54,040 nucleotides of DNA from Thermodesulfobacteriota bacterium (GTDB lineage: Bacteria > Desulfobacterota > Desulfobacteria > Desulfobacterales > JAUWMJ01), in assembly GCA_034189135.1 (NCBI GenBank), contig JAXHVO010000007.1, positions 1 to 54,040 of the forward strand, written 5' to 3'. A model generated the notes under the pieces. The model saw only the letters and a list, made by a program, of their open reading frames with translations. It was not told the DNA's origin and ran no database searches. Made by a program: the position numbers and the translations under genes. This document shows, in pieces, positions 25,806 through 34,082 of this stretch; positions within the stretch are counted from its first letter, which is position 1; every line of letters starts with the position of its first letter.

Positions 25806-26750
25806 CTAACCAGGCAAAATTAAGCTAAAAACCGAACCCTGCCCTTTTCCTTTGCTCTCGGCAACCACTTTTCCCTTATGAATACGGGCTATATTTTGTA
25901 CCACGTGAAGCCCAAGTCCGCTGCCCCTGGCCGACATCACATCCGTCCTGCCCACCTGGTAAAATTTTTTAAAAATCTTTTTTATTTTGCCTTTTTCAAG
26001 TCCGATGCCATTGTCTTTAAAATGAATCAGTAGGCTTTTGTTGTGTTGTTCAAAAGTAATATCAACTCTGGGAACCTTTGATTCGTTGTACTTGATCGCA
26101 TTGGTAAGCAAATTCATCAAAAGCATTTCAAATAAAGGCGGATTTATGCCGTATAATATCGGACTCGGAGGGTGATGTATCTTTATTTCGCAGTTTTGAA
26201 AAAGATGGTCGTTGTTTTTATAAAAGCGCTCAAAGACCTCAGCCAGATCAGACACGATTAACTGCTTTTTATAACTCTTGCTTTCAATCCTGGCAAGGTT
26301 TAAAATCCGACTTATATGGTCCGATAGCCTGCTCACGTCCGTAATCATGTACTGTATGTATTTTAGCTGGTCATTTCGAGATAGCTCATGTTTGGAAAAA
26401 GTTTGCAGGAAAAGCTTCAATGATGTAACCGGAGTTTTCAACTCGTGAGTAAAACTGTTGATAAAATTATGCTGCAATCGATAAAGCTGCAATGTTTTTT
26501 GGTTATACACAAAGATGGTAAATATTCCCAGCAGGATTATTCCCACCAGAATAGAAAGAACCATGATCACAATCCATGTCTGTGGTTCTAATACCTGACT
26601 GGAATCCAGGTTGAATTTATAAACAACCGATTTGAGTCCTGCAGAAACCTCAACATACCAGTATATATACAAAAACAGAGAGGTTCCCAGGGCCACGATT
26701 GATAACACAAAAATGAAGACTGGATGGAAAAACCATTTGGTTCGATTCAT
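25806..26750 (-). CDS. Short sensor histidine kinase of the OmpR-type pair
   Basis: The 314-residue kinase has two membrane helices (about 10-32 and 59-81) around a small periplasmic loop of only about 27 residues, so it probably senses membrane state or works with a partner rather than binding a ligand itself. HisKA has the phosphorylated His102 in SFTHELKTPVTSLK. The HATPase domain shows NLLTNAIKYN, DNGIGLE and GSGLGLHVVQ. There is no HAMP domain between the second helix and HisKA, as in ResE-like short kinases. The gene precedes the response regulator and is divergent from the nitronate monooxygenase gene. The shared spacer holds the candidate regulator sites. Confidence 0.93.
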   Translation of the reverse strand: MNRTKWFFHPVFIFVLSIVALGTSLFLYIYWYVEVSAGLKSVVYKFNLDSSQVLEPQTWIVIMVLSILVGIILLGIFTIFVYNQKTLQLYRLQHNFINSFTHELKTPVTSLKLFLQTFSKHELSRNDQLKYIQYMITDVSRLSDHISRILNLARIESKSYKKQLIVSDLAEVFERFYKNNDHLFQNCEIKIHHPPSPILYGINPPLFEMLLMNLLTNAIKYNESKVPRVDITFEQHNKSLLIHFKDNGIGLEKGKIKKIFKKFYQVGRTDVMSARGSGLGLHVVQNIARIHKGKVVAESKGKGQGSVFSLILPG

Positions 26751-27125
26751 AATCGAACTATAACAAACTGGTCAAATTTAACAACCATTTATGTAATCTT
26801 CAGCAGTTGTTCAACAGAACATCTACTGACGGGTGGATAAAGTCTGGGTCTTTATCTTGCCGTTATCGTTCCGGAGCCAAATTTAATTGTAAAACTTTTG
26901 TAAAACCAAAGTTCAATCATGTACTTTACATCACTTCTGCATTATGATTTACATTTTAAATAAAGTTGCCCTGCTGATCATACAGCGTAAACAAATATAT
27001 ATTACATTTTACTTAAGTTTGATGTAAAATAGCCGATTGAAGACTTGTGAAGCCAAGTTCGACTTTTTACAAATTTCTTACAGATTAAACATAAGCCCTT
27101 TCACTAAAATTTTGGAAACCATTAT
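26751..27125. promoter_or_regulatory. Divergent regulatory region with phased TGTAAA/TTTACA repeats
   Basis: TTGTAAAAC occurs twice with an 11-bp period (26887-26906). TTTACAT follows at about 26925-26931 and 26949-26955, then TTACATTTTAC near 27002-27012 and GATGTAAAAT at 27021-27030. Direct repeats with one helical-turn period are the usual binding pattern of OmpR-family regulators, so this is a plausible site for the adjacent regulator, controlling its own kinase gene and the monooxygenase gene. No riboswitch was recognised. Confidence 0.5.
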
Positions 27126-28229
27126 ATGAAACTACCTGTACTAAAAATAGGCGATATAGAAGCTAACGTACCGATTATTCAAGGTGGCATGTCGGTGGGA
27201 ATTTCTCTTTCCGGCCTTGCCTCGGCAGTGGCCAATGAAGGTGCGATCGGCGTCATCGGGACCGCACTAATAGGCATGCGAGAACCTGATTATAACTCAA
27301 ATTACCTTGAAGCCAATATCAGAGGGATGAAAAAGGAAATCAGGAAAGCCAGGCAAATGAGTGATGGTATCATCGGGGTGAATATCATGGTGGTGTTGAC
27401 CAATTATGCGGATACCGTGCGTACTGCCATTGAGGAACGGGTTGATATCATATTCGCAGGCGCCGGACTTCCCCTTGATATGCCGGGGTATCTTAAACAA
27501 GATTCTGTCACCAAACTTGTCCCTATTGTATCTTCAGGTAGAGCGGCCCGACTGTTATGTAAAAAGTGGCTGGCAAAATATGACTACCTGCCGGATGCTT
27601 TTGTAGTAGAAGGCCCCAAAGCCGGCGGGCATATCGGCTTTAAACCCGAACAGATTGATGATGTGGCGTTTTCCCTTGAGAATATCGTGCCTGAAGTGAT
27701 TGGTGCGGTTAAACCCTTTGAAGACGAACAGGGTAAAAAGATTCCGGTAATTGCGGCCGGTGGGATTTATACCCCTGATGATATCGAAAAATTTATAAAG
27801 ATGGGAGCCGCCGGTGTCCAATTGGGAACACGTTTTGTTGCCACCCACGAATGTGATGCAGACGATCGATTCAAGCAGGCATATATTGAGTCCAAAGAAG
27901 AAGATATGGCAATTATTCAAAGCCCTGTGGGCCTTCCCGGCAGAGCGGTGAAAAACCAATTTCTCGATGACGTCTCCCAGGGCAAGAAAAAACCGTTTAA
28001 ATGCACCTATCACTGCATTAAAACATGCGATTATCATAAAAGCCCCTATTGTATCGCATTTGCCTTGCTAAATGCCCAGCGAGGCAATATGAAACACGGC
28101 TATGCATTTGCCGGAAAAAATGCCTACCGCATAAACAAAATCGTTTCAGTCAAAGAGTTGATTGCCTCCCTGCTAAAAGGCCATGAACTCTCTGCAATTC
28201 ACCCACCCCTGTTAAAAAAAGTGGGATAA
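27126..28229 (+). CDS. Nitronate monooxygenase / FabK-like FMN enzyme with Cys cluster
   Basis: These TIM-barrel flavoenzymes oxidise alkyl nitronates or, in the FabK branch, reduce enoyl-ACP. The 367-residue product has the N-terminal PIIQGGMSVGIS, the phosphate-binding IPVIAAGGIYTPDDI (about residues 209-223) and GVQLGTRFVATHEC (about 235-248), and EGPKAGGHIG with the usual active-site His. The C-terminal part carries CTYHC, KTC and PYC within 20 residues (near 297-313), an unusual cluster suggesting a metal or iron-sulfur centre. This longer, Cys-containing form is common in anaerobes by my recollection. The ribosome site is weak. Its promoter spacer is shared with the two-component genes. 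The physiological substrate is unknown. Confidence 0.85.
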   Translation: MKLPVLKIGDIEANVPIIQGGMSVGISLSGLASAVANEGAIGVIGTALIGMREPDYNSNYLEANIRGMKKEIRKARQMSDGIIGVNIMVVLTNYADTVRTAIEERVDIIFAGAGLPLDMPGYLKQDSVTKLVPIVSSGRAARLLCKKWLAKYDYLPDAFVVEGPKAGGHIGFKPEQIDDVAFSLENIVPEVIGAVKPFEDEQGKKIPVIAAGGIYTPDDIEKFIKMGAAGVQLGTRFVATHECDADDRFKQAYIESKEEDMAIIQSPVGLPGRAVKNQFLDDVSQGKKKPFKCTYHCIKTCDYHKSPYCIAFALLNAQRGNMKHGYAFAGKNAYRINKIVSVKELIASLLKGHELSAIHPPLLKKVG

Positions 28230-28573
28230 TTTTATTTAAAATTTCTGCCAATCAAATATGTTTATTCCGTCAAAAGGGTGTGCCCCTTTTCACTTATCGG
28301 TGAAACTTTTTCTCTGGTTATAATATTTGTTGCATGAAAGTTGCAAAAAAGCTGCAAATTAGATAAAATAACAAAAAACGGTCTGGATGTCCCTTTGCCG
28401 GGCAGGGGGACCACAACGCCCGGTGGAAGATTTCATTTAAAAATTTGCCGAACGGAATCTGGATTTGGACTTATGAACCGGGTCGGATTTCAACGTGGCA
28501 AAAATCTTCACCATTACAGGTGCAAGCCCGATAACAACCAATAAATCCATACTCATTATCGCCTGTTGGTAAT
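28230..28573. other. Spacer with a candidate pseudoknot RNA
   Basis: No gene is supported. On the plus strand GTCCC (28389-28393) can pair with GGGAC (28407-28411) and CCGGGC (28398-28403) with GCCCGG (28418-28423). The order A-B-A'-B' is that of an H-type pseudoknot. It lies about 150 nt before the DUF3108 gene. A 67-codon ORF through it has no ribosome site. Confidence 0.35.
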
Positions 28574-29389
28574 ATGAAAAACATACTTTCAAAACTCAGA
28601 TTTTTTTTATTAAATGGGTTAAGATCCTTTTTCCCGTGGGTCATTATATTCTTCATTACTTTTTCCTTTTTCCCGTGTCATGCAACAACCAACTCAGCCG
28701 ATTTTCCTTTTAGCCCGGGCGAGAAGCTGACCTTTAATTTAAAATGGTGCTTTATTCCGGCCGGTGAAGCAGTGCTTGAAGTACTGCCCATGGAAAATAT
28801 TAGCGGTATCTGGGCCTATCATTTTGCTTTAACGGTGAAAACCAATCCTTTTTTCGATGCGATCTATAAAGTTCGGGACAAAATCGATTCCTATGCCGAC
28901 ATTGATATGACCCGCTCAATTTTATATAAAAAAAGCCAGGCCGGTAGGAAGCACCAACGAGATGTCGTGGTCAATTTCAACTGGGATAAAAATGAAGCTC
29001 AATATTCAAACTTCGGCAGAAAACGAAATCCTGTTTCACTTTTGCCCGGCTCATTTGACCCCTTATCTATATTTTATTATTCACGCATGTGCGATTTCAA
29101 TAATCAAATTATCCTTCAACGACCGGTAACCGATGGCAAAAAATGTGTGATCGGAACAGGGGAAGTCATTAAAAGAGAAACCATCAAATTAAAAACAGGA
29201 AAATATGATACCTACCTTTTGCAGCCCGAGCTAAAAGATCTGTCCGGTGTATTTAGAAAAAGCGAAAATGCCACCATTAAAATATGGTTAACGGCTGATA
29301 AACGAAAAATTCCGGTACGGATAAAAAGTAACATCGTGATTGGAAGCTTTGTCGGTGAACTTGTTCCCCCTGAAGATGTTGCCAAATAA
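28574..29389 (+). CDS. DUF3108 family exported protein
   Basis: The 271-residue protein has a signal peptide (hydrophobic stretch about 22-38, predicted cleavage after CHA) followed by the DUF3108 core. That core begins PFSPGEKLTFNLKW and includes AGEAVLEV, a TNPFFDAIYKVRDKIDSY segment (quoted in part) and a C-terminal IWLTADKRKIPVRIKSNIVIGSF. The family is made of periplasmic or outer-membrane-facing proteins with no established activity. In Deltaproteobacteria such proteins are often annotated simply as DUF3108. The downstream HipBST module is separate, with its own promoter. The gene has a weak ribosome site. I am confident of the family and have no evidence for a function. Confidence 0.85.
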   Translation: MKNILSKLRFFLLNGLRSFFPWVIIFFITFSFFPCHATTNSADFPFSPGEKLTFNLKWCFIPAGEAVLEVLPMENISGIWAYHFALTVKTNPFFDAIYKVRDKIDSYADIDMTRSILYKKSQAGRKHQRDVVVNFNWDKNEAQYSNFGRKRNPVSLLPGSFDPLSIFYYSRMCDFNNQIILQRPVTDGKKCVIGTGEVIKRETIKLKTGKYDTYLLQPELKDLSGVFRKSENATIKIWLTADKRKIPVRIKSNIVIGSFVGELVPPEDVAK

Positions 29390-29418
29390 GATAGTCGTCT
29401 TTACAGCCTGCTCTTTTT

Positions 29419-29626
29419 TACCGTTATAACGGTATTTTAATACCCTTCTTTGTATTCAAGACCTGCCGGATCAATTAAAACCTATATAATTGCCGTTATA
29501 ACGGCAATCAAAATAAAACATAATTTGACTTGACAAAATGCCGCAATAGCGGCAATAATAACCGATAAAATCGATTTCTATAAGAAAATTCGGGAATATT
29601 ACTAATAATTACCACTATGACGGCAA
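29419..29626 (+). promoter_or_regulatory. HipBST promoter with four palindromic operators
   Basis: Palindromes occur at 29419-29434 (TACCGTTATAACGGTA, perfect), 29489-29508 (ATTGCCGTTATAACGGCAAT, perfect) and 29539-29554 (TGCCGC..GCGGCA). A degenerate one at 29609-29626 includes the hipB start codon. The third lies between TTGACA (29530-29535) and an AATAAT -10 box (29554-29559). Centres are about 72, 48 and 71 bp apart. Multiple HipB dimers binding here would block transcription and translation initiation. Confidence 0.8.
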
Positions 29627-29877
29627 AAATAGATCATAATAATTTTAAACGTGTGGGCCGAATGATACTTTTTCACCGGAAAAAAGCCGATCTGTCACGA
29701 ATTGATCTGGCCATGGTTGCTGGAGTCGGAAAAACCGTCATCTACGACATTGAACACGGCAAAGATACAGTTCGTATTAAAACCCTGATAAAAATCCTAA
29801 ATGCGCTAAATATTACTATGTTTTTTGACAGCCCCATTATGAATCGTTTCATGGAAACCAAAGATGAAAAAAGCTGA
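29617..29877 (+). CDS. hipB: HipB-like antitoxin/repressor of a HipBST module
   Basis: The 86-residue protein is a Cro/C1-type helix-turn-helix factor: residues about 15-68 read GRMILFHRKKADLSRIDLAMVAG and then VGKTVIYDIEHGKDTVRI (parts quoted), followed by a short beta-strand region typical of HipB (ALNITMFF). In such modules it represses its own operon by binding the upstream palindromes and helps position the toxin complex. The next gene overlaps it by 14 bp, so translation is coupled. The start codon lies within a degenerate fourth operator, giving tight autorepression. In tripartite systems HipB alone may not neutralise the toxin, the small HipS doing so; that is known for E. coli and inferred here. 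Confidence 0.87.
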   Translation: MTAKIDHNNFKRVGRMILFHRKKADLSRIDLAMVAGVGKTVIYDIEHGKDTVRIKTLIKILNALNITMFFDSPIMNRFMETKDEKS

Positions 29878-30175
29878 AGTATTTGTTAATAACCGACGAT
29901 CCGGTATCCTGGAAGAAATTACGCCGGGTAAGAAGTATCAATTCATATACAACAAGGGATATTCAGGCCATCCGATTTCTCTGACCATGCCGATAGCAGA
30001 TACGCCATACATCTATGATCGATTTCCCCCTTTTTTCGAGGGCCTGTTACCGGAAGGATATAATCTTGATGCGCTTTTAAGGGTTTATAAAATTGACCGA
30101 AACGATCTTTTCCGCCAGCTTGTAGTTGTGGGAATGGACATGGTCGGTGCTGTGACGGTGAGAGAAATTAAATGA
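29864..30175 (+). CDS. hipS: HipS-like small protein (HipA N-subdomain)
   Basis: The 103-residue protein corresponds to the N-terminal subdomain 1 of HipA: KAEVFVNNRRSGILEEITPG, FIYNKGYSGHPISLTMP and the conserved FPPFFEGLLPEG (about residues 61-72). In ordinary HipA this piece is fused to the kinase; here it is a separate gene. In the E. coli HipBST system this small protein is the antitoxin that docks on the kinase. It overlaps hipB by 14 bp and hipT by 4 bp (ATGA), which fixes the operon order hipB-hipS-hipT. No frameshift signature is seen at the junction, so the split is a true gene structure. Confidence 0.88.
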   Translation: MKKAEVFVNNRRSGILEEITPGKKYQFIYNKGYSGHPISLTMPIADTPYIYDRFPPFFEGLLPEGYNLDALLRVYKIDRNDLFRQLVVVGMDMVGAVTVREIK

Positions 30176-31110
30176 ATACATGTCCGATCACCTATCAATC
30201 CTGTGAAGGCAAGTATTCCATTCAAGGTCTCAAGCGGTTATCCCCAAGATTGTATGATTTGAAAGATTTTCCCTATACTGCCGGGGAACAAATACATGAA
30301 GCCGCTGTCCGATCAACCAAAATATCTATTCAGGGAATCCAGCCGAAACTTAGTGCCATACTCAATGTCAGCCGGCAACGATTTAAAATTGTCGATATAG
30401 GTGGCCGCTATATCCTGAAACCGCAGAACCCGCAATTTCCACTGCTTCCTGAAAATGAAGATCTGTCCATGCGTTTAGCCGGTCTTGCCGGTGTTGATGT
30501 TCCCCTGCATGGCCTGTTATATTCCAAAGACGGCTCCTTTACTTACTTTATAAAGCGGTTCGACCGAATCGGTCGGAATAAAAAGGTTGCCGTTGAAGAT
30601 TTTTCACAACTTCTTGGTTTGTCCCGTGATACCAAATATGATGCTTCCATGGAAAAAGTAGCCACCGTTATAGAAAAATACTGCACATTTCCCGCCATAG
30701 AAAAAATAAAACTGTTTAGACTTACACTGGTTAATTATCTTATTGGCAACGAAGATATGCACCTGAAAAATTTTTCCTTGATCACGCAAGATGGTAAAAT
30801 TGAACTTTCTCCGGCATATGATATTATCAATACAACCATTGCCCTATCCAACCCTCAGGAAGAAATTGCTTTACCCGTGATGGGTAAAAAACGAAAACTT
30901 GACCGCTCCAACCTAATCGATTATTACGGCAAAGATCGATTGAAATTAACCGATAAGGCCATCAAAACAGTACTCGATAAAATTGAATCGGTTTTTGAGT
31001 TATGGACGCATTTGATCGTAAACAGCTTTTTAAACTCTGAACTAAAGGACAACTATTCAAAACTGCTGGAGGATAGAAAATCTTCCGTTTGGCTGCAGAC
31101 AAATAAGTGA
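30172..31110 (+). CDS. hipT: HipT-like serine/threonine kinase toxin (HipA C-domain)
   Basis: The 312-residue HipA-type kinase lacks the N-subdomain supplied by hipS. It shows the Gly-rich loop STKISIQGIQPKL (residues 48-60), the ATP-lysine segment YILKPQ, the catalytic loop GNEDMHLKNFSLI (Asp195, Asn200) and the metal-binding Asp217 in SPAYDI. HipA/HipT kinases phosphorylate aminoacyl-tRNA synthetases (GltX for HipA, TrpS for E. coli HipT) and so stop translation. E. coli HipT is regulated by two autophosphorylated serines in its loop; here the corresponding positions read Lys50 and Ser52, so at most one is conserved. The target in this organism cannot be read from sequence. Length and motifs indicate an active enzyme. 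Confidence 0.88.
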   Translation: MNTCPITYQSCEGKYSIQGLKRLSPRLYDLKDFPYTAGEQIHEAAVRSTKISIQGIQPKLSAILNVSRQRFKIVDIGGRYILKPQNPQFPLLPENEDLSMRLAGLAGVDVPLHGLLYSKDGSFTYFIKRFDRIGRNKKVAVEDFSQLLGLSRDTKYDASMEKVATVIEKYCTFPAIEKIKLFRLTLVNYLIGNEDMHLKNFSLITQDGKIELSPAYDIINTTIALSNPQEEIALPVMGKKRKLDRSNLIDYYGKDRLKLTDKAIKTVLDKIESVFELWTHLIVNSFLNSELKDNYSKLLEDRKSSVWLQTNK

Positions 31111-31198
31111 AAAATCCGATTCTCTCTATTTTAAAGAAAGATCATTTGAAAACTAAGGTAACTTCTTTTTTCTAATCCACAAAAAAGACAGGTAATTT

Positions 31199-32728
31199 AT
31201 GCAGGATATACTTTTGGGTTTTGATAATATGACCATTGAAGATCTGGTTGCCATCGCCAGAGATGGAGCCGGTGTTCAGTTGACCAAAGGATCGGAACAA
31301 CGGATTGTCAACACGCGGAAATTAATCGAAAAGCTGGTGGAAGAAGAAAAGCCAATTTATGGCGTCACCACTGGATTTGGCGCTTTAAGTGATGTGACCA
31401 TACCTAAAAAGGACGCCGGGCAGCTGCAGAATAATATTCTCATGAGCCATGCAGCGGGAGTTGGCCGCCCGCTGGAAGAAGAGATTGTTCGAGCGATCAT
31501 GGCCCTGAGGATAAAGGACCTGGCAAGGGGCCATTCAGGCATTCGTCTCGAGACCGTACTACAGCTTATCAGGATTTTAAACGCAGGCATTTGCCCCGTC
31601 GTACCGGAAAAGGGATCTGTTGGGGCAAGTGGGGACCTGGTGCCCATGGCTCATCTTTCCCTTGTTCTGCTTGGAATGGGAGAAGCTTTCTACCAAGGCA
31701 ACCGGCTGTCAGGAAAAGAAGCTTTGAAAAAATGCGGTATGGATTTGATCCGTTTGAACGCAGCCGAAGGTCTCGCCCTGGTAAATGGTACCCAGGTGAT
31801 GACTGCGATTGCCGGACTTGCGGTGTATGACTCCCTGAGACTTTCAAAAATGATCGACATCGCGGCGGCCATGAGTCTGGAAGTTCTCATGGGAAGCAAA
31901 ACAGAATTTGACCCAAGAATTCATCAACTGCGACCACACCCGGGACAGGCTGTGGCGGCGGACAACATGGACAGGATCACCCTAAACAGCGAGATCATTA
32001 CTTCTCATAAAGACTGCCGCCGCATTCAGGATGCATATACGCTCAGGTGTTCTCCACAGGTGCATGGGGCGAGTAAGGATGTTATCGCATATGCATTGAA
32101 TGCGGTAACGGTAGAAATGAATTCTTCCACCGGCAATCCGCTTATTTTCCCGGAGACCCGAGAGTTTCTCCTGGGTGGAAATTTTCACGGGCAGCCGGTT
32201 GCTTTGGCCATGGACTTTCTATGCATGGCTGTCTCTGAACTGGCAAATATTTCGGAAAGACGTGTCGAACGCCTGGTTAATCCCAAGCTAAGCGGACTTC
32301 CGGCCTTTCTTGTCAGTGATGGGGGGCTGAATTCAGGATTCATGCTTGCACAGTACACGGCGGCGTCCCTCGTTTCGGAAAACAAAGTTCTTAGCCATCC
32401 GGCATGTGTGGACTCTATTCCAACTTCAGCCAACAAGGAAGATCATGTATCCATGGGAACCATTTCTGCGCGTAAATGCCGGGAAATTATTAAAAATACG
32501 GAAAATGTGATTGCCATTGAGCTTTTATGCGGCGCCCAGGCCATGGACCTTTTCACCAACATGAAACCCGGAGAAGGGACTATGGCGGCATACAACGTTA
32601 TACGTGGACCTGTTTCCCATCTGGACAGCGATCGCGTACTGTCAAAGGATATCGAAGCTGTAAAAGGCCTGATGCGAAGCGGAAAGATTTTGCAAGCTGT
32701 CGAACAAAAAGTCGGAGCACTTAAATAA
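31199..32728 (+). CDS. hutH: Histidine ammonia-lyase
   Basis: The enzyme converts L-histidine to urocanate and ammonia, the first step of histidine breakdown, in the cytoplasm. The 509-residue product matches the normal family length. The MIO cofactor forms from Ala143-Ser144-Gly145 in GASGDLVPMAHLSL, and the catalytic tyrosine lies in YGVTTGFG (Tyr54). The selectivity pair after LM is SH (83-84), as in histidine lyases; phenylalanine and tyrosine lyases usually have other residues there. GNFHGQP and the C-terminal EGTMAAYN region are also present. No hutU, hutI or hutG lies nearby, so the rest of the pathway must be elsewhere, or urocanate is an end product. It starts 88 bp after hipT and is not part of that module. 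Confidence 0.92.
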   Translation: MQDILLGFDNMTIEDLVAIARDGAGVQLTKGSEQRIVNTRKLIEKLVEEEKPIYGVTTGFGALSDVTIPKKDAGQLQNNILMSHAAGVGRPLEEEIVRAIMALRIKDLARGHSGIRLETVLQLIRILNAGICPVVPEKGSVGASGDLVPMAHLSLVLLGMGEAFYQGNRLSGKEALKKCGMDLIRLNAAEGLALVNGTQVMTAIAGLAVYDSLRLSKMIDIAAAMSLEVLMGSKTEFDPRIHQLRPHPGQAVAADNMDRITLNSEIITSHKDCRRIQDAYTLRCSPQVHGASKDVIAYALNAVTVEMNSSTGNPLIFPETREFLLGGNFHGQPVALAMDFLCMAVSELANISERRVERLVNPKLSGLPAFLVSDGGLNSGFMLAQYTAASLVSENKVLSHPACVDSIPTSANKEDHVSMGTISARKCREIIKNTENVIAIELLCGAQAMDLFTNMKPGEGTMAAYNVIRGPVSHLDSDRVLSKDIEAVKGLMRSGKILQAVEQKVGALK

Positions 32729-32851
32729 TTCATTAGGTCGCATTCGGATGATCAGATTGAACGGCAGGTCTTTATTTTAAAACACTATTGAGCTGACTTG
32801 ATACGGTTTTAACTCAAACTATCTCAATGCGATAAAAGAAACCAAATATTT

Positions 32852-33238
32852 TTATATAAATTTTACTTTTTTTGTTGATGATTTTACCACAAAAATGCGT
32901 TCGTTATTCCCCTTAAGGTCGGCAGGGATTATGAAGAAACCATGCCTGTCCGGCGAGTAGGAGAGGGTATATCCGATGACGACTTCGCTATCGGAAAACT
33001 CAACTTTAATTTTTCGCCCCCCTCCTGCGATTTCATCATCATATAAATCTTTGCGGGATCCATCTCCCTCACTTTCTTTAACAAAAAATACCGCCTTTAA
33101 CTGTTCTATATCAATATTTTCCACCTCACCGCTTAACGTTGTTAAATGGAACCTTGTTTTATTGGGAAAAAAGTCGCTGGTATTTCCTTTCATGATGTTG
33201 CCGCCCTTAAATTGTATTACAACTTTGTTTTGTGGCAT
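32852..33238 (-). CDS. Small conserved protein of unknown function (DUF6982-like)
   Basis: The 128-residue cytoplasmic protein begins MPQNKVVIQFKGGNIMKG, followed by TSDFFPNKTRFHL and a second half with VEFSDSEVVIGYTLSYSPDRHGFFIIP (part quoted). The predicted fold is all-beta with two repeated FxxxxxxxGxT units, like small beta-barrel domains. I associate the FFPNK-RFHL motif with an uncharacterised delta-proteobacterial family, without a function. Start 33238 is chosen for the AGGAGG ribosome site six bases upstream; an in-frame codon nine residues further up lacks one. It stands alone, convergent with hutH. It may be an accessory domain protein related to PilZ-type systems, but that is speculative. 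Confidence 0.6.
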   Translation of the reverse strand: MPQNKVVIQFKGGNIMKGNTSDFFPNKTRFHLTTLSGEVENIDIEQLKAVFFVKESEGDGSRKDLYDDEIAGGGRKIKVEFSDSEVVIGYTLSYSPDRHGFFIIPADLKGNNERIFVVKSSTKKVKFI

Positions 33239-33457
33239 AAAGTCCTCCTCTAAAAAGTCAGGCATTTATTTGAGCGTTATGCGACTATCTTTTTAAAAAG
33301 ACAGTTGATTTATTCCGTTTATTATAAATCAACCATAAGCGGAATAGCTATAAAATACAAGCAGATTTTAGCCCGTTTGTAAGATGAACCTATTGACAAA
33401 AATTTTAGGATTTCACCAGGTAACCTGTTTGTTTTAATTTGGCATCCTTTTCTCAGG

Positions 33458-33486
33458 TTGACATGAAAACTCTTTTAAAGATAGAT
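33458..33486 (+). promoter_or_regulatory. Predicted promoter ahead of the PEBP-sppA pair
   Basis: TTGACA (33458-33463) lies 17 bases before ATAGAT (33481-33486), about 130 bp upstream of the PEBP start. The rest of the 33239-33617 spacer is A+T-rich and shows no other feature. The perfect -35 box gives moderate support. Confidence 0.4.
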
Positions 33487-33617
33487 AAATATAAAACAGA
33501 AACCTTTTTGATAAAAAGGGAAAATTTTGCTAATAAAATTATCTGCCTGTTATGGACCTTTTCTTTAATTTTTTATTGATTGATGCATACTTTCCAGAAA
33601 CATAAGGAGGTGCAATC

Positions 33618-34070
33618 ATGGAACTAAAAAGCTCAGCATTTAATGACGGCGACATGATACCCGGTAAGTACACCTGTGATAGTGAAGATATCTCGCCGCC
33701 TCTGGAATGGAAATCATTGCCTGAAAACACCCAATCCATCGCCCTTATCTCCGATGACCCGGACGCCCCTGTGGGAACGTGGGTTCATTGGGTGTATTAT
33801 GACATACCGCCGGATACAAAGGGTTTACCGGAAAATATAACCCCGCAGGAAAACCCGGACATCGGCGGTAAACAGGGAATGAATGATTTTCGCCGAATCG
33901 GTTATGGAGGCCCATGCCCGCCCGGTGGCACCCACAGGTATTACTTCAAGATTTACGCCCTGGATACTTTGCTAAACCTTCCTGCCGGTGCCGACAAGAG
34001 GCAACTTTTGAAGGCAATGGAAGGGCATATCATCGACCAGGCACAGCTTATGGGGAAATACAAAAGATAG
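33618..34070 (+). CDS. YbhB/YbcL-family PEBP (Raf kinase inhibitor-like) protein
   Basis: Bacterial PEBP proteins bind small anions or phospholipid-like ligands; their physiological role is unsettled. The 150-residue product is the normal size and lacks a signal peptide, so it is cytoplasmic. The ligand-site motifs are visible: SPPLEWKSLP, SIALISDDPDAP, the WVHWVYYDIP strand, and GYGGPCPPGGTHRYYFKIYALD (parts quoted). An excellent AAGGAGGTG ribosome site precedes the ATG. It is followed after 12 bp by the sppA-like gene on the same strand, so the two are probably co-transcribed. The functional connection between a PEBP and a signal-peptide peptidase is unknown. Confidence 0.93.
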   Translation: MELKSSAFNDGDMIPGKYTCDSEDISPPLEWKSLPENTQSIALISDDPDAPVGTWVHWVYYDIPPDTKGLPENITPQENPDIGGKQGMNDFRRIGYGGPCPPGGTHRYYFKIYALDTLLNLPAGADKRQLLKAMEGHIIDQAQLMGKYKR

Positions 34071-34082
34071 AAAGGTGATTAT

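Noticed and set aside
28341-28544. 67-codon ORF in the spacer before DUF3108
   Set aside because: No ribosome site and sequence better explained as a structured RNA or non-coding DNA.
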